Position numbers and translations under genes: made by a program. A DNA stretch of 12,828 nucleotides, taken from Deltaproteobacteria bacterium (GTDB lineage Bacteria; Desulfobacterota; GWC2-55-46; JAUVFY01). The notes beneath the pieces are model-generated. The model worked only from the letters and a program-made list of their open reading frames with translations. It was not told the DNA's origin and did not search any database. Position 1 is the first letter of the stretch, and every line of letters begins with the position of its first letter. The stretch covers positions 1 through 12,828 of the forward strand of contig JAUVFY010000020.1 of assembly GCA_030594025.1 (NCBI GenBank). Reading direction: 5' to 3'. Below are positions 1 to 6,710 of this stretch, piece after piece.

Positions 1-34
1 ATCTTAAAGTTATTGAAATCAGGAGGTGGTCCGC

Positions 35-400
35 GTGAAGCGGGATAAGGAACCCGACTTCGTTCACTTGAGGGAAGACCGGAGGAAACACCTGAGGAGC
101 CAGCTTATCGTCCTCAGGGTCCATAGCAAGGACAAAAAAACCTTCTTCGGATACGGCAAGACCCTCGGCCAGGGCGGTATGTTCATCACCACGGTAAACC
201 CACGAAAACTGGGCGATGAATTTGAAATATCGTTTATGCTCCCGGACGAGACGACCGAGGTAAAATGCCGGTGCCGTGTAATGTGGACCAGGCAATATGT
301 TTCCGCCTCGGAGTTTGAGCCGGGTATGGGCATACAGTTCCTGAACCTCGACGACAAGATGAAAAACAAGATTGAAGAGTGGGTTAAAAAGAGCTCGTAA
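35..400 (+). CDS. PilZ-domain protein (121 aa)
   Basis: Small cytoplasmic protein made almost entirely of one PilZ domain, the fold that commonly binds the second messenger cyclic di-GMP and passes the signal on by protein contact. With the start chosen here, the RxxxR arm is RKHLR at residues 17-21, the beta-barrel hairpin is TLGQGGMF (43-50), and the barrel closes with PGMGIQF (96-102), typical of stand-alone deltaproteobacterial PilZ proteins. The second binding motif, normally (D/N)xSxxG, reads TLGQGG: Thr replaces Asp/Asn and Gly replaces Ser, so nucleotide binding may be weak or lost. The reading frame opens at a GTG at 26, but that overlaps AGGAGG (21-26). GTG at 35, 8 bases after AGGAGG, is the better start. 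No partner gene is visible, since the window begins 25 bases upstream. Family call is firm; the ligand is uncertain. Confidence 0.85.
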   Translation: MKRDKEPDFVHLREDRRKHLRSQLIVLRVHSKDKKTFFGYGKTLGQGGMFITTVNPRKLGDEFEISFMLPDETTEVKCRCRVMWTRQYVSASEFEPGMGIQFLNLDDKMKNKIEEWVKKSS

Positions 401-504
401 GGGATAAAAACAGCACGGTCTCACCGGTAGAAGGGATAATCCTGTTGCCGATGAATCCCTCCCAAGAAGGAAAAATCGAACCTTACCCGGTATTTTTTAT
501 ATCC

Positions 505-533
505 TTGACAGAAATCTCCCTGTAGTGGTAAAT
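505..533 (+). promoter_or_regulatory. Probable sigma70 promoter of the CBS-domain gene
   Basis: Perfect -35 TTGACA (505-510), then a 17-base spacer to GTAAAT (528-533), or 18 bases to TAAATC. The -10 is weak. The position fits a transcript starting near 540, with a leader of about 80 bases before the CBS gene. Inferred from consensus only. Confidence 0.5.
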
Positions 534-551
534 CTATATGCGTTTTTTGTA

Positions 552-576
552 TTCCGGCCTTTTTATCCCCCCGGAA
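552..576 (+). other. Inverted repeat in the leader of the CBS-domain gene
   Basis: TTCCGG (552-557) and CCGGAA (571-576) can form a 6-bp stem with a 13-base loop, 43 bases before the start codon. An alternative pairing of GCCTT with AAGGC overlaps it, so the two stems exclude each other. It could be a leader structure or chance. No T-run follows, so it is not a terminator. Confidence 0.3.
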
Positions 577-619
577 GGCAAGTATTTTCAGTTGAAACAA
601 ACAAAAAGGAGACAAGATC

Positions 620-1045
620 ATGGCGAGAAAGATATTATCAAGGATTATGACGGACGTGGTAACCATTGACGAGGACAAGACCGCCCTGGAGGCAGCGGTC
701 CTTATGACGGAGAAATTCATAGGGTCGGTGGTTGTAATGAGCTCCCGGAAGATCAAGGGAATCTTCACGGAGCGTGACCTGATGATGAGGGTTGTCGGGG
801 AGAAAAAAGACCCGGCAGAAGTAAAACTCAAGGACGTAATGTCGAAGGATTTTGTCAAGGTCCTCCCCACCGACACCTGCAAGCACTGTCTGGACCTCAT
901 GAAAGAGCACAGGTGCCGTCACCTCCTGGTCTACGACGATGGCGAGTTCGTCGGGATAGTGTCTCTACGTGACCTTGTGGCCCTTATGATAGACGAGAAG
1001 GAAGAGCTGATAAGTCAGCTTGAAGATTACATACGGGGATATTGA
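620..1045 (+). CDS. Tandem CBS-domain protein (141 aa)
   Basis: Stand-alone Bateman module of two CBS domains, which usually bind adenine nucleotides such as AMP, ATP or SAM and act as an energy or ligand sensor for a partner. The first CBS covers roughly residues 7-60 and ends in GIFTERDLMMRVV. The second covers roughly 74-125 and ends in GIVSLRDLVALMI. Both carry the expected G-(I/V)-x-(T/S)-x-RD ending, with Asp available for ribose contact. The C-terminus ISQLEDYIRGY is a short amphipathic helix common in these small proteins. No catalytic domain, signal peptide or membrane segment is present. The ATG at 620 has AAGGAG (606-611) 8 bases upstream. It is expressed alone and converges on cysS; no clear terminator is visible in the 112 bases between them. 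The partner cannot be told from context. Confidence 0.9.
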   Translation: MARKILSRIMTDVVTIDEDKTALEAAVLMTEKFIGSVVVMSSRKIKGIFTERDLMMRVVGEKKDPAEVKLKDVMSKDFVKVLPTDTCKHCLDLMKEHRCRHLLVYDDGEFVGIVSLRDLVALMIDEKEELISQLEDYIRGY

Positions 1046-1157
1046 GGGGACGCTACCGGACGGGGCTTCAGTGTGCTAAAACAATATCGCTTAAAGCGAC
1101 CAGGAACAGACATACTATGGTATAAATTAATAATTTTTTGAAGATAAGACATCCACC

Positions 1158-2600
1158 TCAACCCGAAGGATACCACACGGTCCCCCTGGGGGTATCCTCG
1201 AGTATTATGCCCTTATCCTTGAGCTCGTCCCTTATGGCGTCGGCCCTTTTGAAATCCTTACTCTTCCGTGCCTCGTTTCTCTCCCCAATGAGCCTTTCTA
1301 TCTCTTCAGCCGGGACCTTTATGCGGAGGCCCTTCAAATCGTCGAAGTACTCACCCGGGGTCCTGTGGAATATGCCCAGGAACCCTCCGGACTCTTTAAA
1401 TACGGCCATTATACGGGGAAGCTCTTTTTTCAGCTCTTCGGTCTCACCGCCGGCGCTCGCCTCGTCCATGAGCCTGTTGGCTCTTCCCGTCACCTCGAAG
1501 ATATGGCCGATTGCGGCGGCGGTATTGAAGTCGTCGTCCATGGCGTCTACCATGGGTTTTATCGCTTCTTTTTTTCTTTCGTCATCCGGCTCCCGGGAAA
1601 TGACCTCAGACCAGTCGTCCTCCATCCTCTTAACTGTCCTGTAGAACCTCTCAACCGCGGCCTCGGCCTCCCTTAAAGAATCCACACTATAGTCTATGGG
1701 AGAGCGGTAGTGACTGGAAAGGAGAAAGAGCCTCACGGCCTCGTGCGTGTACTTATTTAGGACATCCCTGATATTGAGGATGTTGCCCAGGGATTTACTC
1801 ATCTTGACCTTCTCTATGTTTACGAAACCGTTGTGGAGCCAATATCTAATAAAGGTCTTGCCCGTGGCGGCCTCGCTCTGTGCTACCTCGTTTTCATGGT
1901 GGGGGAATATGAGGTCCTTTCCGCCGCCGTGTATGTCCACTGTTATTCCCAGCCAGGCGAGGCACATGGCCGAGCACTCTATGTGCCAGCCGGGCCTGCC
2001 ATTGCCCCAGGGGCTTTCCCACCAGGGCTCGCCGGGCTTACTCGCCTTCCACAGGGCAAAGTCCAGCGGGTCTTCTTTCCTCTCGTCGACCTCCACCCTG
2101 GCCCCGGCCTCGAGCTCCTCTATGTTCTTGCCCGAGAGTTTACCGTATCCGGCGAACTTCCTTACCGCGAAATAAACGTCCCCGTCCACAACATACGCAA
2201 AGCCCTTTTCAACGAGGGCGGAGATGAGCCCGACGATCGTCTCGATTGTCTCGGTGGCCTTCGGCCTGTGCGTGGGAAGCTCTACACCCAGGTTTTCCAT
2301 GTCCTCGTCAAAGAATTTTATATTTCTCTCGGCGAGCTCCTTTGCGCTCACTCCCAGCTCGTTCGCCCGGTTGATTATCTTGTCGTCCACATCGGTATAG
2401 TTCCTCGTGTAGATAACCTTGAATCCCCTGTAGCTAAGGTAACGGTATATTACGTCAAAGCTTACGGCGCTCCGGGCGTGGCCTATGTGGCTCAAGTCGT
2501 AGACCGTGGGCCCGCAGACATACATCCCCACCTCGCCCGGCCTTAGGGGTTTGAACTCCTCTTTCTTCCTCGTTAGTGTGTTATAGAGCTTGATGGACAT
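1158..2600 (-). CDS. cysS: Cysteinyl-tRNA synthetase
   Basis: Class I aminoacyl-tRNA synthetase that activates cysteine with ATP and charges tRNA(Cys) in the cytoplasm. At 480 aa it is full length for the family. All signature parts are present: catalytic HIGH at 38-41, KMSKS at 266-270, and the zinc site that selects cysteine by its thiol, Cys29, Cys209 (in WHIECS), His234 and Glu238 (in FPHHENE). The C-terminal helical tRNA-binding part ends in the usual KGIxLEDTPRGTxW region. The start ATG at 2600 has GGAG about 6 bases upstream, and the N-terminus SIKLYNTLTRKKEEFKP matches the family. It is the last gene of the carD-ispD-ispF-gltX-cysS operon, 59 bases after gltX. No convincing terminator was seen after it. 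Confidence 0.98.
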   Translation of the reverse strand: MSIKLYNTLTRKKEEFKPLRPGEVGMYVCGPTVYDLSHIGHARSAVSFDVIYRYLSYRGFKVIYTRNYTDVDDKIINRANELGVSAKELAERNIKFFDEDMENLGVELPTHRPKATETIETIVGLISALVEKGFAYVVDGDVYFAVRKFAGYGKLSGKNIEELEAGARVEVDERKEDPLDFALWKASKPGEPWWESPWGNGRPGWHIECSAMCLAWLGITVDIHGGGKDLIFPHHENEVAQSEAATGKTFIRYWLHNGFVNIEKVKMSKSLGNILNIRDVLNKYTHEAVRLFLLSSHYRSPIDYSVDSLREAEAAVERFYRTVKRMEDDWSEVISREPDDERKKEAIKPMVDAMDDDFNTAAAIGHIFEVTGRANRLMDEASAGGETEELKKELPRIMAVFKESGGFLGIFHRTPGEYFDDLKGLRIKVPAEEIERLIGERNEARKSKDFKRADAIRDELKDKGIILEDTPRGTVWYPSG

Positions 2601-2659
2601 CTTTATTCTCCGGTTCTCATGGTCGTAAAACGAAACACTTTGTGCGGGATTCTAGCGCG

Positions 2660-4045
2660 TTACTTGAGGCAACTTTTAAGCCTCTCCAATATCTTCTCTT
2701 TTCCCAGGAGGGTGAAGACCTTTTCGAGCTCAACGCCCGTTGTCCTCCCGGTTATAGCGGCCCTTACGGGCATGAGGAGCCTTTTACCGGTCTCGCCGGT
2801 CCTTTTTTTCAACCTTTCGATTACGTCCCTGTAGACGGCGCCGTCGAGGCCCTCTACATTTTCGACCTCTTCCAGGAGGGCCTTCAAAAGCCCCGGTGCA
2901 TGGGGCTCCGAAAGATGTCTTTTCGCCTCGTCGGTGAGCTCGTATTCAACAAAGGGGGCCAGTAACTCGGGTATATCGTTAACCGTCGTACAGTCCCCCT
3001 TTACCGCACTAACGGCTGCGGCGAGCCAGCCCCTGTCAGCCCCCTCGAGGTGAGGACCTACCACGGTAACGAGCCTTTCCGTGTCCGCTCTGTAAAGGGC
3101 CTCTTTGTTGAACCCTTTCAGCCTCTCCATGTCGAATACCGAGGGGCTCTTGCTCACCCTTTCGGGCTTGAAGATCTTAACCATCTCCTCGAGGCCTAAA
3201 AACCCCGCGCCCGGGGACCACCCGAGCCTTGATGCGGCGTTCAAAACGGCCTCGGCGAGGTAGCCTTCCCGTTTCAAAGCCCTAAGCGTCGTGCCGGGGT
3301 GCCTTTTCCCAAGAGGGGTCCTGTCCGGGGCGAGGACAAGCGGTAAATGGATGTACTGCGGGGGCTTAAAGCCCAGCGCCTTTATCAAAAGTATCTGCAT
3401 GGGGGTGTTCGGCAGGTGGTCGTCCCCCCTTATGACATGGGTTATACCCATAAGTGCGTCGTCCACCACGACAGAAAAGTTGTACGATGGGGACTCCTCT
3501 GAGTCAAGGATTATAAAATCCCCCCCTGCCTTGACAGGGTCGATACTAACAGGACCGTGGACAAGGTCCGTAAACTCTACTCCCCCCGCGGGCACTTCGA
3601 ACCTTATAACCGGTCTTACGCCCTCGGGTGCCTCCTTTAGGTCCCTGCATTTACCGTCGTAGCGCGGCGGCAAGCCGGCCTTTAACTGCTCCAGTTTAAG
3701 TTCCTGGAGCCTCTTTTTCGTACAGTAGCACCTGTAGGCAAGCCCCTCGCTTACAAGCTTCCGGGCATAATCTATGTATACGGGGCCCCTCTCGGACTGC
3801 CTGTAAGGCCCATTCGGGCCGCCTACGTCAGGGCCCTCGTCCCAGGCCAGCCCCAGCCATTTAAGGTCCTCGACTATCGCGTCTTCATAGACCCGCTTTG
3901 ACCTTACCCTGTCGGTATCCTCTATCCTGATGATGAAACTCCCGGAAGAGGCCCTTGCGAAGAGCCAGTTAAAAAGCGCCGTCCTTGCCCCCCCGACGTG
4001 AAGATACCCGGTGGGGCTCGGGGCGAAACGAGTGCGAACGGTCAT
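2660..4045 (-). CDS. gltX: Glutamyl-tRNA synthetase, with altered KMSKS-type loop
   Basis: Class I synthetase that charges tRNA(Glu), and in many bacteria also tRNA(Gln) for later amidation. At 461 aa it has the normal two-part layout, catalytic domain plus C-terminal anticodon-binding helices (about 300-461), so it is not the shortened glutamyl-queuosine enzyme. Seen: FAPSPTGYLHVGGARTAL with the HIGH-like HVGG (16-19), IRIEDTD (39-45), a zinc knuckle with Cys106, Cys108 and Cys133, and VIRGDDH (204-210). The fourth knuckle position, often His, is Asp135. The loop that is normally KLSKRHG reads PLGKRHPG (244-251): the key Lys247 and Arg248 remain, but Ser is Gly. The ATG at 4045 follows AGAGG by about 10 bases. 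Fourth gene of the operon. The product call is safe; whether a second gltX copy exists elsewhere is unknown. Confidence 0.96.
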   Translation of the reverse strand: MTVRTRFAPSPTGYLHVGGARTALFNWLFARASSGSFIIRIEDTDRVRSKRVYEDAIVEDLKWLGLAWDEGPDVGGPNGPYRQSERGPVYIDYARKLVSEGLAYRCYCTKKRLQELKLEQLKAGLPPRYDGKCRDLKEAPEGVRPVIRFEVPAGGVEFTDLVHGPVSIDPVKAGGDFIILDSEESPSYNFSVVVDDALMGITHVIRGDDHLPNTPMQILLIKALGFKPPQYIHLPLVLAPDRTPLGKRHPGTTLRALKREGYLAEAVLNAASRLGWSPGAGFLGLEEMVKIFKPERVSKSPSVFDMERLKGFNKEALYRADTERLVTVVGPHLEGADRGWLAAAVSAVKGDCTTVNDIPELLAPFVEYELTDEAKRHLSEPHAPGLLKALLEEVENVEGLDGAVYRDVIERLKKRTGETGKRLLMPVRAAITGRTTGVELEKVFTLLGKEKILERLKSCLK

Positions 4046-4090
4046 ATGGTAATTGCCTCTTTGAAATCTTAAAGCGTTATTTCTCCCAAT

Positions 4091-4570
4091 TTATCTCTCT
4101 ACAAGGGCCACTGCGTATGCCGCCATACCCTCTGCTGTGCCCGTAAAACCCAGACCCTCCGTGGTAGTTGCTTTGACGTTAATTCGGTCCACGCCGCATC
4201 CCAGTGCCCCGGCGATGTTTCTTTTCATCTCCGGGATAAAACGTTTAAGCCTGGGGGCCTCGCAGACAACCGTGGCGTCCACGTTTATAACGTTAAAACC
4301 CCCTTTTTTTAGCATCGCCGCCGTCTTTTCAAGCAGCACCATGCTCGATATGTCCTTGTACGAAGGGTCTTCCGGAGGGAAGTGTATCCCTATGTCCCCC
4401 ATACCCGCGGCACCGACAAGGGCATCCATTACGGCATGGAGGAGAACGTCAGCATCGGAATGTCCCATGAGCCCCTTTTCCGACTCTAAACGGACGCCTC
4501 CGAGAACGAGTGCTCTTCCCTTAATTAACCTGTGAACGTCATAGCCGAAACCGACTCTTTTACCTTTCAA
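4091..4570 (-). CDS. ispF: 2-C-methyl-D-erythritol 2,4-cyclodiphosphate synthase
   Basis: Fifth enzyme of the MEP isoprenoid pathway. It cyclises CDP-methylerythritol 2-phosphate to the 2,4-cyclodiphosphate and releases CMP; the family is a homotrimer with a divalent metal at each interface. At 159 aa it is the standard length. Visible metal ligands are Asp11 and His13 in GYDVHRL and His45 in GHSDADVLLHA. Further signatures are GDIGIHFPP (58-66) and KATTTEGLGFTG (133-144). The start is TTG at 4570, supported by AAGGGAG 5 bases upstream; the next in-frame Met (35) would remove the active site. It follows ispD after 18 bases and precedes gltX by 45. It is a stand-alone IspF, not the IspDF fusion found in some bacteria. 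Confidence 0.98.
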   Translation of the reverse strand: MKGKRVGFGYDVHRLIKGRALVLGGVRLESEKGLMGHSDADVLLHAVMDALVGAAGMGDIGIHFPPEDPSYKDISSMVLLEKTAAMLKKGGFNVINVDATVVCEAPRLKRFIPEMKRNIAGALGCGVDRINVKATTTEGLGFTGTAEGMAAYAVALVER

Positions 4571-4588
4571 ACTGTCTCCCTTTCAGGC

Positions 4589-5374
4589 TCAACCGGACCT
4601 TCCGCCCTTTTTCACACCATAGCGTGAATTTGCATCAAAGGGTCTTCTCCGCTTGAGAAAAACCTCGGCCAGTTCAATGTCTTCTTCGGTAGTAATCTTT
4701 ATGTTCTCGTAGGAGCCTTCAATCACTTTGACCTTTTCCCCGAGCCCCTCGACGAGGGAGCTGTCGTCCGTTGCCATAAGGCCCTCTTCGGCCGCCCTTT
4801 TGTAAGCCTCTTTAAGTAGGTCGAGCCTGAAGCCCTGGGGTGTCTGTGCGGCCCGGAGCCTGTCCCTGGGAATTGTTCTGTTGACCTTCCCCCCGGTGAC
4901 TTCCTTTACCGTGTCCTTCAACTCTACCGCTGTAACAGCCGCACCCGAACGATAAGCGGCCCTTATGGTTTTATCGATCATCTCCGGAGTAACGAGCGGC
5001 CTTGCCCCGTCATGGACCACGACGACCTCCCATTCGCTTCCCAGGACATCCAGCGCGCAGGCGACGGAATCCTGACGCTCTTTACCTCCCGGTATGACTT
5101 TCAAGACCTTTTTAAAACCGAACCTTTTTACAATACGGGTTTCACAGTAATCGATGTCAGATGCGGGCACCACCGCTACCACACCACCGATAAGCGTGCT
5201 CTTTTCAAAGGCTGAGAGCGTATGTGCAAGGACGGGCCTGCCGGCTATCTCAAGGTAGTTTTTCTTCCTGCCGCCGAGCCTTCGGCCCATGCCCGCCGAA
5301 GCGATTACGGCCACGGCCTTAAAGTGTTTAAGGCCTTTCGATCTTTTCTCTTTTTTTTCTTTATGGGAAGGCAT
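4589..5374 (-). CDS. ispD: 2-C-methyl-D-erythritol 4-phosphate cytidylyltransferase
   Basis: Third enzyme of the MEP isoprenoid pathway: MEP + CTP to CDP-methylerythritol + PPi. The N-terminal nucleotide-binding loop reads ASAGMGRRLGG with Arg32 and Lys38 in the places of the catalytic Arg/Lys of E. coli IspD. HDGARP (121-126), TPQGF (178-182), ATDDSSLVE (201-209) and EGSYENIKIT (219-228, with the conserved Lys226) complete the set. At 261 aa it is about 25-30 residues longer than usual. The excess is a Lys-rich N-terminal stretch (residues 1-19) and a basic tail after 241. The ATG at 5374 has no good Shine-Dalgarno, so translation may instead begin at the GTG of codon 21, giving a more typical N-terminus. 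Followed by ispF after 18 bases. Confidence 0.97.
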   Translation of the reverse strand: MPSHKEKKEKRSKGLKHFKAVAVIASAGMGRRLGGRKKNYLEIAGRPVLAHTLSAFEKSTLIGGVVAVVPASDIDYCETRIVKRFGFKKVLKVIPGGKERQDSVACALDVLGSEWEVVVVHDGARPLVTPEMIDKTIRAAYRSGAAVTAVELKDTVKEVTGGKVNRTIPRDRLRAAQTPQGFRLDLLKEAYKRAAEEGLMATDDSSLVEGLGEKVKVIEGSYENIKITTEEDIELAEVFLKRRRPFDANSRYGVKKGGRSG

Positions 5375-5454
5375 CGCGGTGGGCGCTGAATTAAGACAAA
5401 CAAATACCCGGGTTTTAAAGTAGTCAGGGCCCGGGTTTAAACATCGTTCCTTTT

Positions 5455-5967
5455 TTACTTTTTCATAATGCGGTTGAGTTCCTCTTCCACCTTCTCTACC
5501 TCTTTGTTCTTTACTATGGAGAGTTCCTTTACGAGGAGATTTTTGGCGGTATCGAGCATTCTCCTTTCCCCGAAGGATAGCTCCTTGTCGTGTTTAAGAA
5601 GATATAGGTCCCTCAACACGGTGGCAAGTTCCATCACGCATCCGGTCTTAATCTTATCCGTGTATTCCCTGTATCTTCTGTTCCAGGTCTGGTTCTCGAG
5701 GAGACAATCCTTTTTACCTTTCCTGTCCTTCAGGATGGCATAGACCTTGGGGACCATGCTCTTTTTCATAACCTTTCGCAGACCAACGGTGGTGGCGTTT
5801 TTGACGGGCACCATTATCGTGGCCTCGCTGTCGAAGACCTTCAGAATGTAGAAGGTCTGGTTTTCCCCGGACACCTCGCAACACTCTATACTCTCAACGA
5901 TGCCAACGCCATGGGCAGGATAAACGGCAAGGTCCCCTGCTTTAAAACCAGTTACTTCGTATTTCAA
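5455..5967 (-). CDS. carD: CarD/CdnL-family RNA polymerase-binding regulator
   Basis: CarD-family proteins bind the RNA polymerase beta subunit through an N-terminal Tudor-like domain and stabilise open promoter complexes, notably at rRNA and housekeeping promoters. Here the RNAP-interaction domain is at about 7-65 (GDLAVYPAHGVGIVE, then the beta strands to MVPVKN). The helical C-terminal domain (about 70-170) contains Trp95 in NQTWNRRYREY, at the place of the Trp that wedges the promoter minor groove, and the family signature TVLRDLYLLKHDKELSFGE. At 170 aa it is normal for CdnL-type proteins. The start is TTG at 5967 with AAGGGG 7-8 bases upstream; no better start exists. It heads the ispD-ispF-gltX-cysS operon, an arrangement also known from deltaproteobacteria. 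The name carD is used in the broad family sense. Confidence 0.93.
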   Translation of the reverse strand: MKYEVTGFKAGDLAVYPAHGVGIVESIECCEVSGENQTFYILKVFDSEATIMVPVKNATTVGLRKVMKKSMVPKVYAILKDRKGKKDCLLENQTWNRRYREYTDKIKTGCVMELATVLRDLYLLKHDKELSFGERRMLDTAKNLLVKELSIVKNKEVEKVEEELNRIMKK

Positions 5968-6014
5968 GATGGAGCCCCTTTAATAAAAGGAAGGTAGAAG
6001 ACTAACTTTTAACT

Positions 6015-6043
6015 ACATTAACACATCTATTTTAAAAAGTCAA
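6015..6043 (-). promoter_or_regulatory. Probable sigma70 promoter of the carD operon
   Basis: On the minus strand TTGACT (6043-6038), a 17-base A/T-rich spacer, then TAATGT (6020-6015). Predicted start near 6008, giving a leader of about 40 bases before the carD TTG. It lies immediately after the lipoprotein gene that ends at 6061, so carD is probably transcribed independently of the two genes upstream. Confidence 0.5.
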
Positions 6044-6060
6044 ATTTCGAAGTTCCCCCC

Positions 6061-6708
6061 TCAGGGCAGGCCCTGGCCGGGCCGGGCCGGCCGGGCCGGG
6101 CCGGGCGGCCCGCCCGGAAGGATAAAAAGGTCCTTTCCAATCACCGGATCGAGTTCCACTGAAGAATACCTTATATTAACTCTCTCGCCCCCGTCTTCGA
6201 TGGCTATGGCGAAAGGTATCTTCAGGCCCTGGACCTCCCGCCAGTCATCCATGGACACCTTCAAAACGGCGGCGCCTTCGCTTAATTTAACGAGCTTCGA
6301 GATGTTGCCCTCACCGTCGGTGGAAAATTCGTAATAGCCCTTGAGCTCGGGCCTGCCCATAAGCAAGGAGACAAGCTCACCGGGCCTTAAAGGGTACGGC
6401 AATAGGGGGTCGTCCCATCCATACCGTCTCACCTTTCCATTTGAATAGTACGAGAGTCCCTCGCTGTCGCTTACGATTACAGCTACGACATGGTTGAATG
6501 GGCCGAGCAGATCCATCCTCACAAGGTCAGGGCTCTTCACCAGTATTACGGCCCTTCCTTTGAACTCTATCTTTTCAAGTTCAACTGTAGCCTCGGCCCT
6601 CAATGAACCGGGGGGCTTTACGAGAACGGGCACTGGTTGGATTGAACGTGAGGGACAGCCGGGAAGGATAAAAAGCAGGAAAATGAGTGTGTACGCCCGT
6701 TTTGGCAC
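6061..6708 (-). CDS. LolB-like/DUF4292-type outer-membrane lipoprotein
   Basis: Lipoprotein of 215 aa. Residues 1-17 form a signal peptide (basic MPKR, hydrophobic core, lipobox LPGC) with Cys18 as the lipidated residue. The body (about 35-195) has the amphipathic beta-strand pattern of LolB-like lipoprotein-receptor folds: SLRAEATVELEKIEFKGRAVI, then SPDLVRMDLLGPF. LolB receives lipoproteins from the periplasmic carrier LolA and inserts them into the outer membrane; whether this one does so is inference. The start is a GTG at 6708, only 2 bases after the stop of the TPR lipoprotein gene, so translation is probably coupled. The C-terminus is odd: after FILP the protein runs into a Pro/Gly/Ala/Arg tail (residues 198-215) encoded by a 43-base stretch without A or T. 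Confidence 0.75.
   Translation of the reverse strand: MPKRAYTLIFLLFILPGCPSRSIQPVPVLVKPPGSLRAEATVELEKIEFKGRAVILVKSPDLVRMDLLGPFNHVVAVIVSDSEGLSYYSNGKVRRYGWDDPLLPYPLRPGELVSLLMGRPELKGYYEFSTDGEGNISKLVKLSEGAAVLKVSMDDWREVQGLKIPFAIAIEDGGERVNIRYSSVELDPVIGKDLFILPGGPPGPARPARPGQGLP
6075..6117. repeat. 43-base G/C-only pentamer repeat at a gene 3' end
   Basis: The plus strand carries six GGCCG/GCCGG-type pentamers in a row followed by a G/C-only stretch, with no A or T from 6075 to 6117. It encodes the Pro-rich tail of the LolB-like lipoprotein, ends 12 bases before that gene's stop, and sits 32 bases from the carD promoter. The 5-base unit means gain or loss of one unit shifts the reading frame of the tail. 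It is partly self-complementary but lacks a T-run, so it is not a standard terminator. Confidence 0.85.
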
Positions 6709-6710
6709 GA

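Noticed and set aside
1120..1137. A/T-rich stretch with T-run between the convergent CBS and cysS genes as a bidirectional terminator
   Set aside because: The only stems (AAATT/AATTT, CGCTT/AAGCG) are too short or have impossible loops; termination here is not supported.
1168..1197. GGATACC/GGTATCC inverted repeat with CCCCC-T-GGGGG inside, at the 3' end of cysS
   Set aside because: It lies inside the conserved C-terminal codons of CysS, and no T-run follows in the transcript direction, so it is not a credible terminator.
1833..2546. 237-codon open frame on the plus strand opposite cysS
   Set aside because: It is a shadow of the cysS coding strand in a G/C-rich region; the product has no domain pattern and the minus-strand gene is certain.
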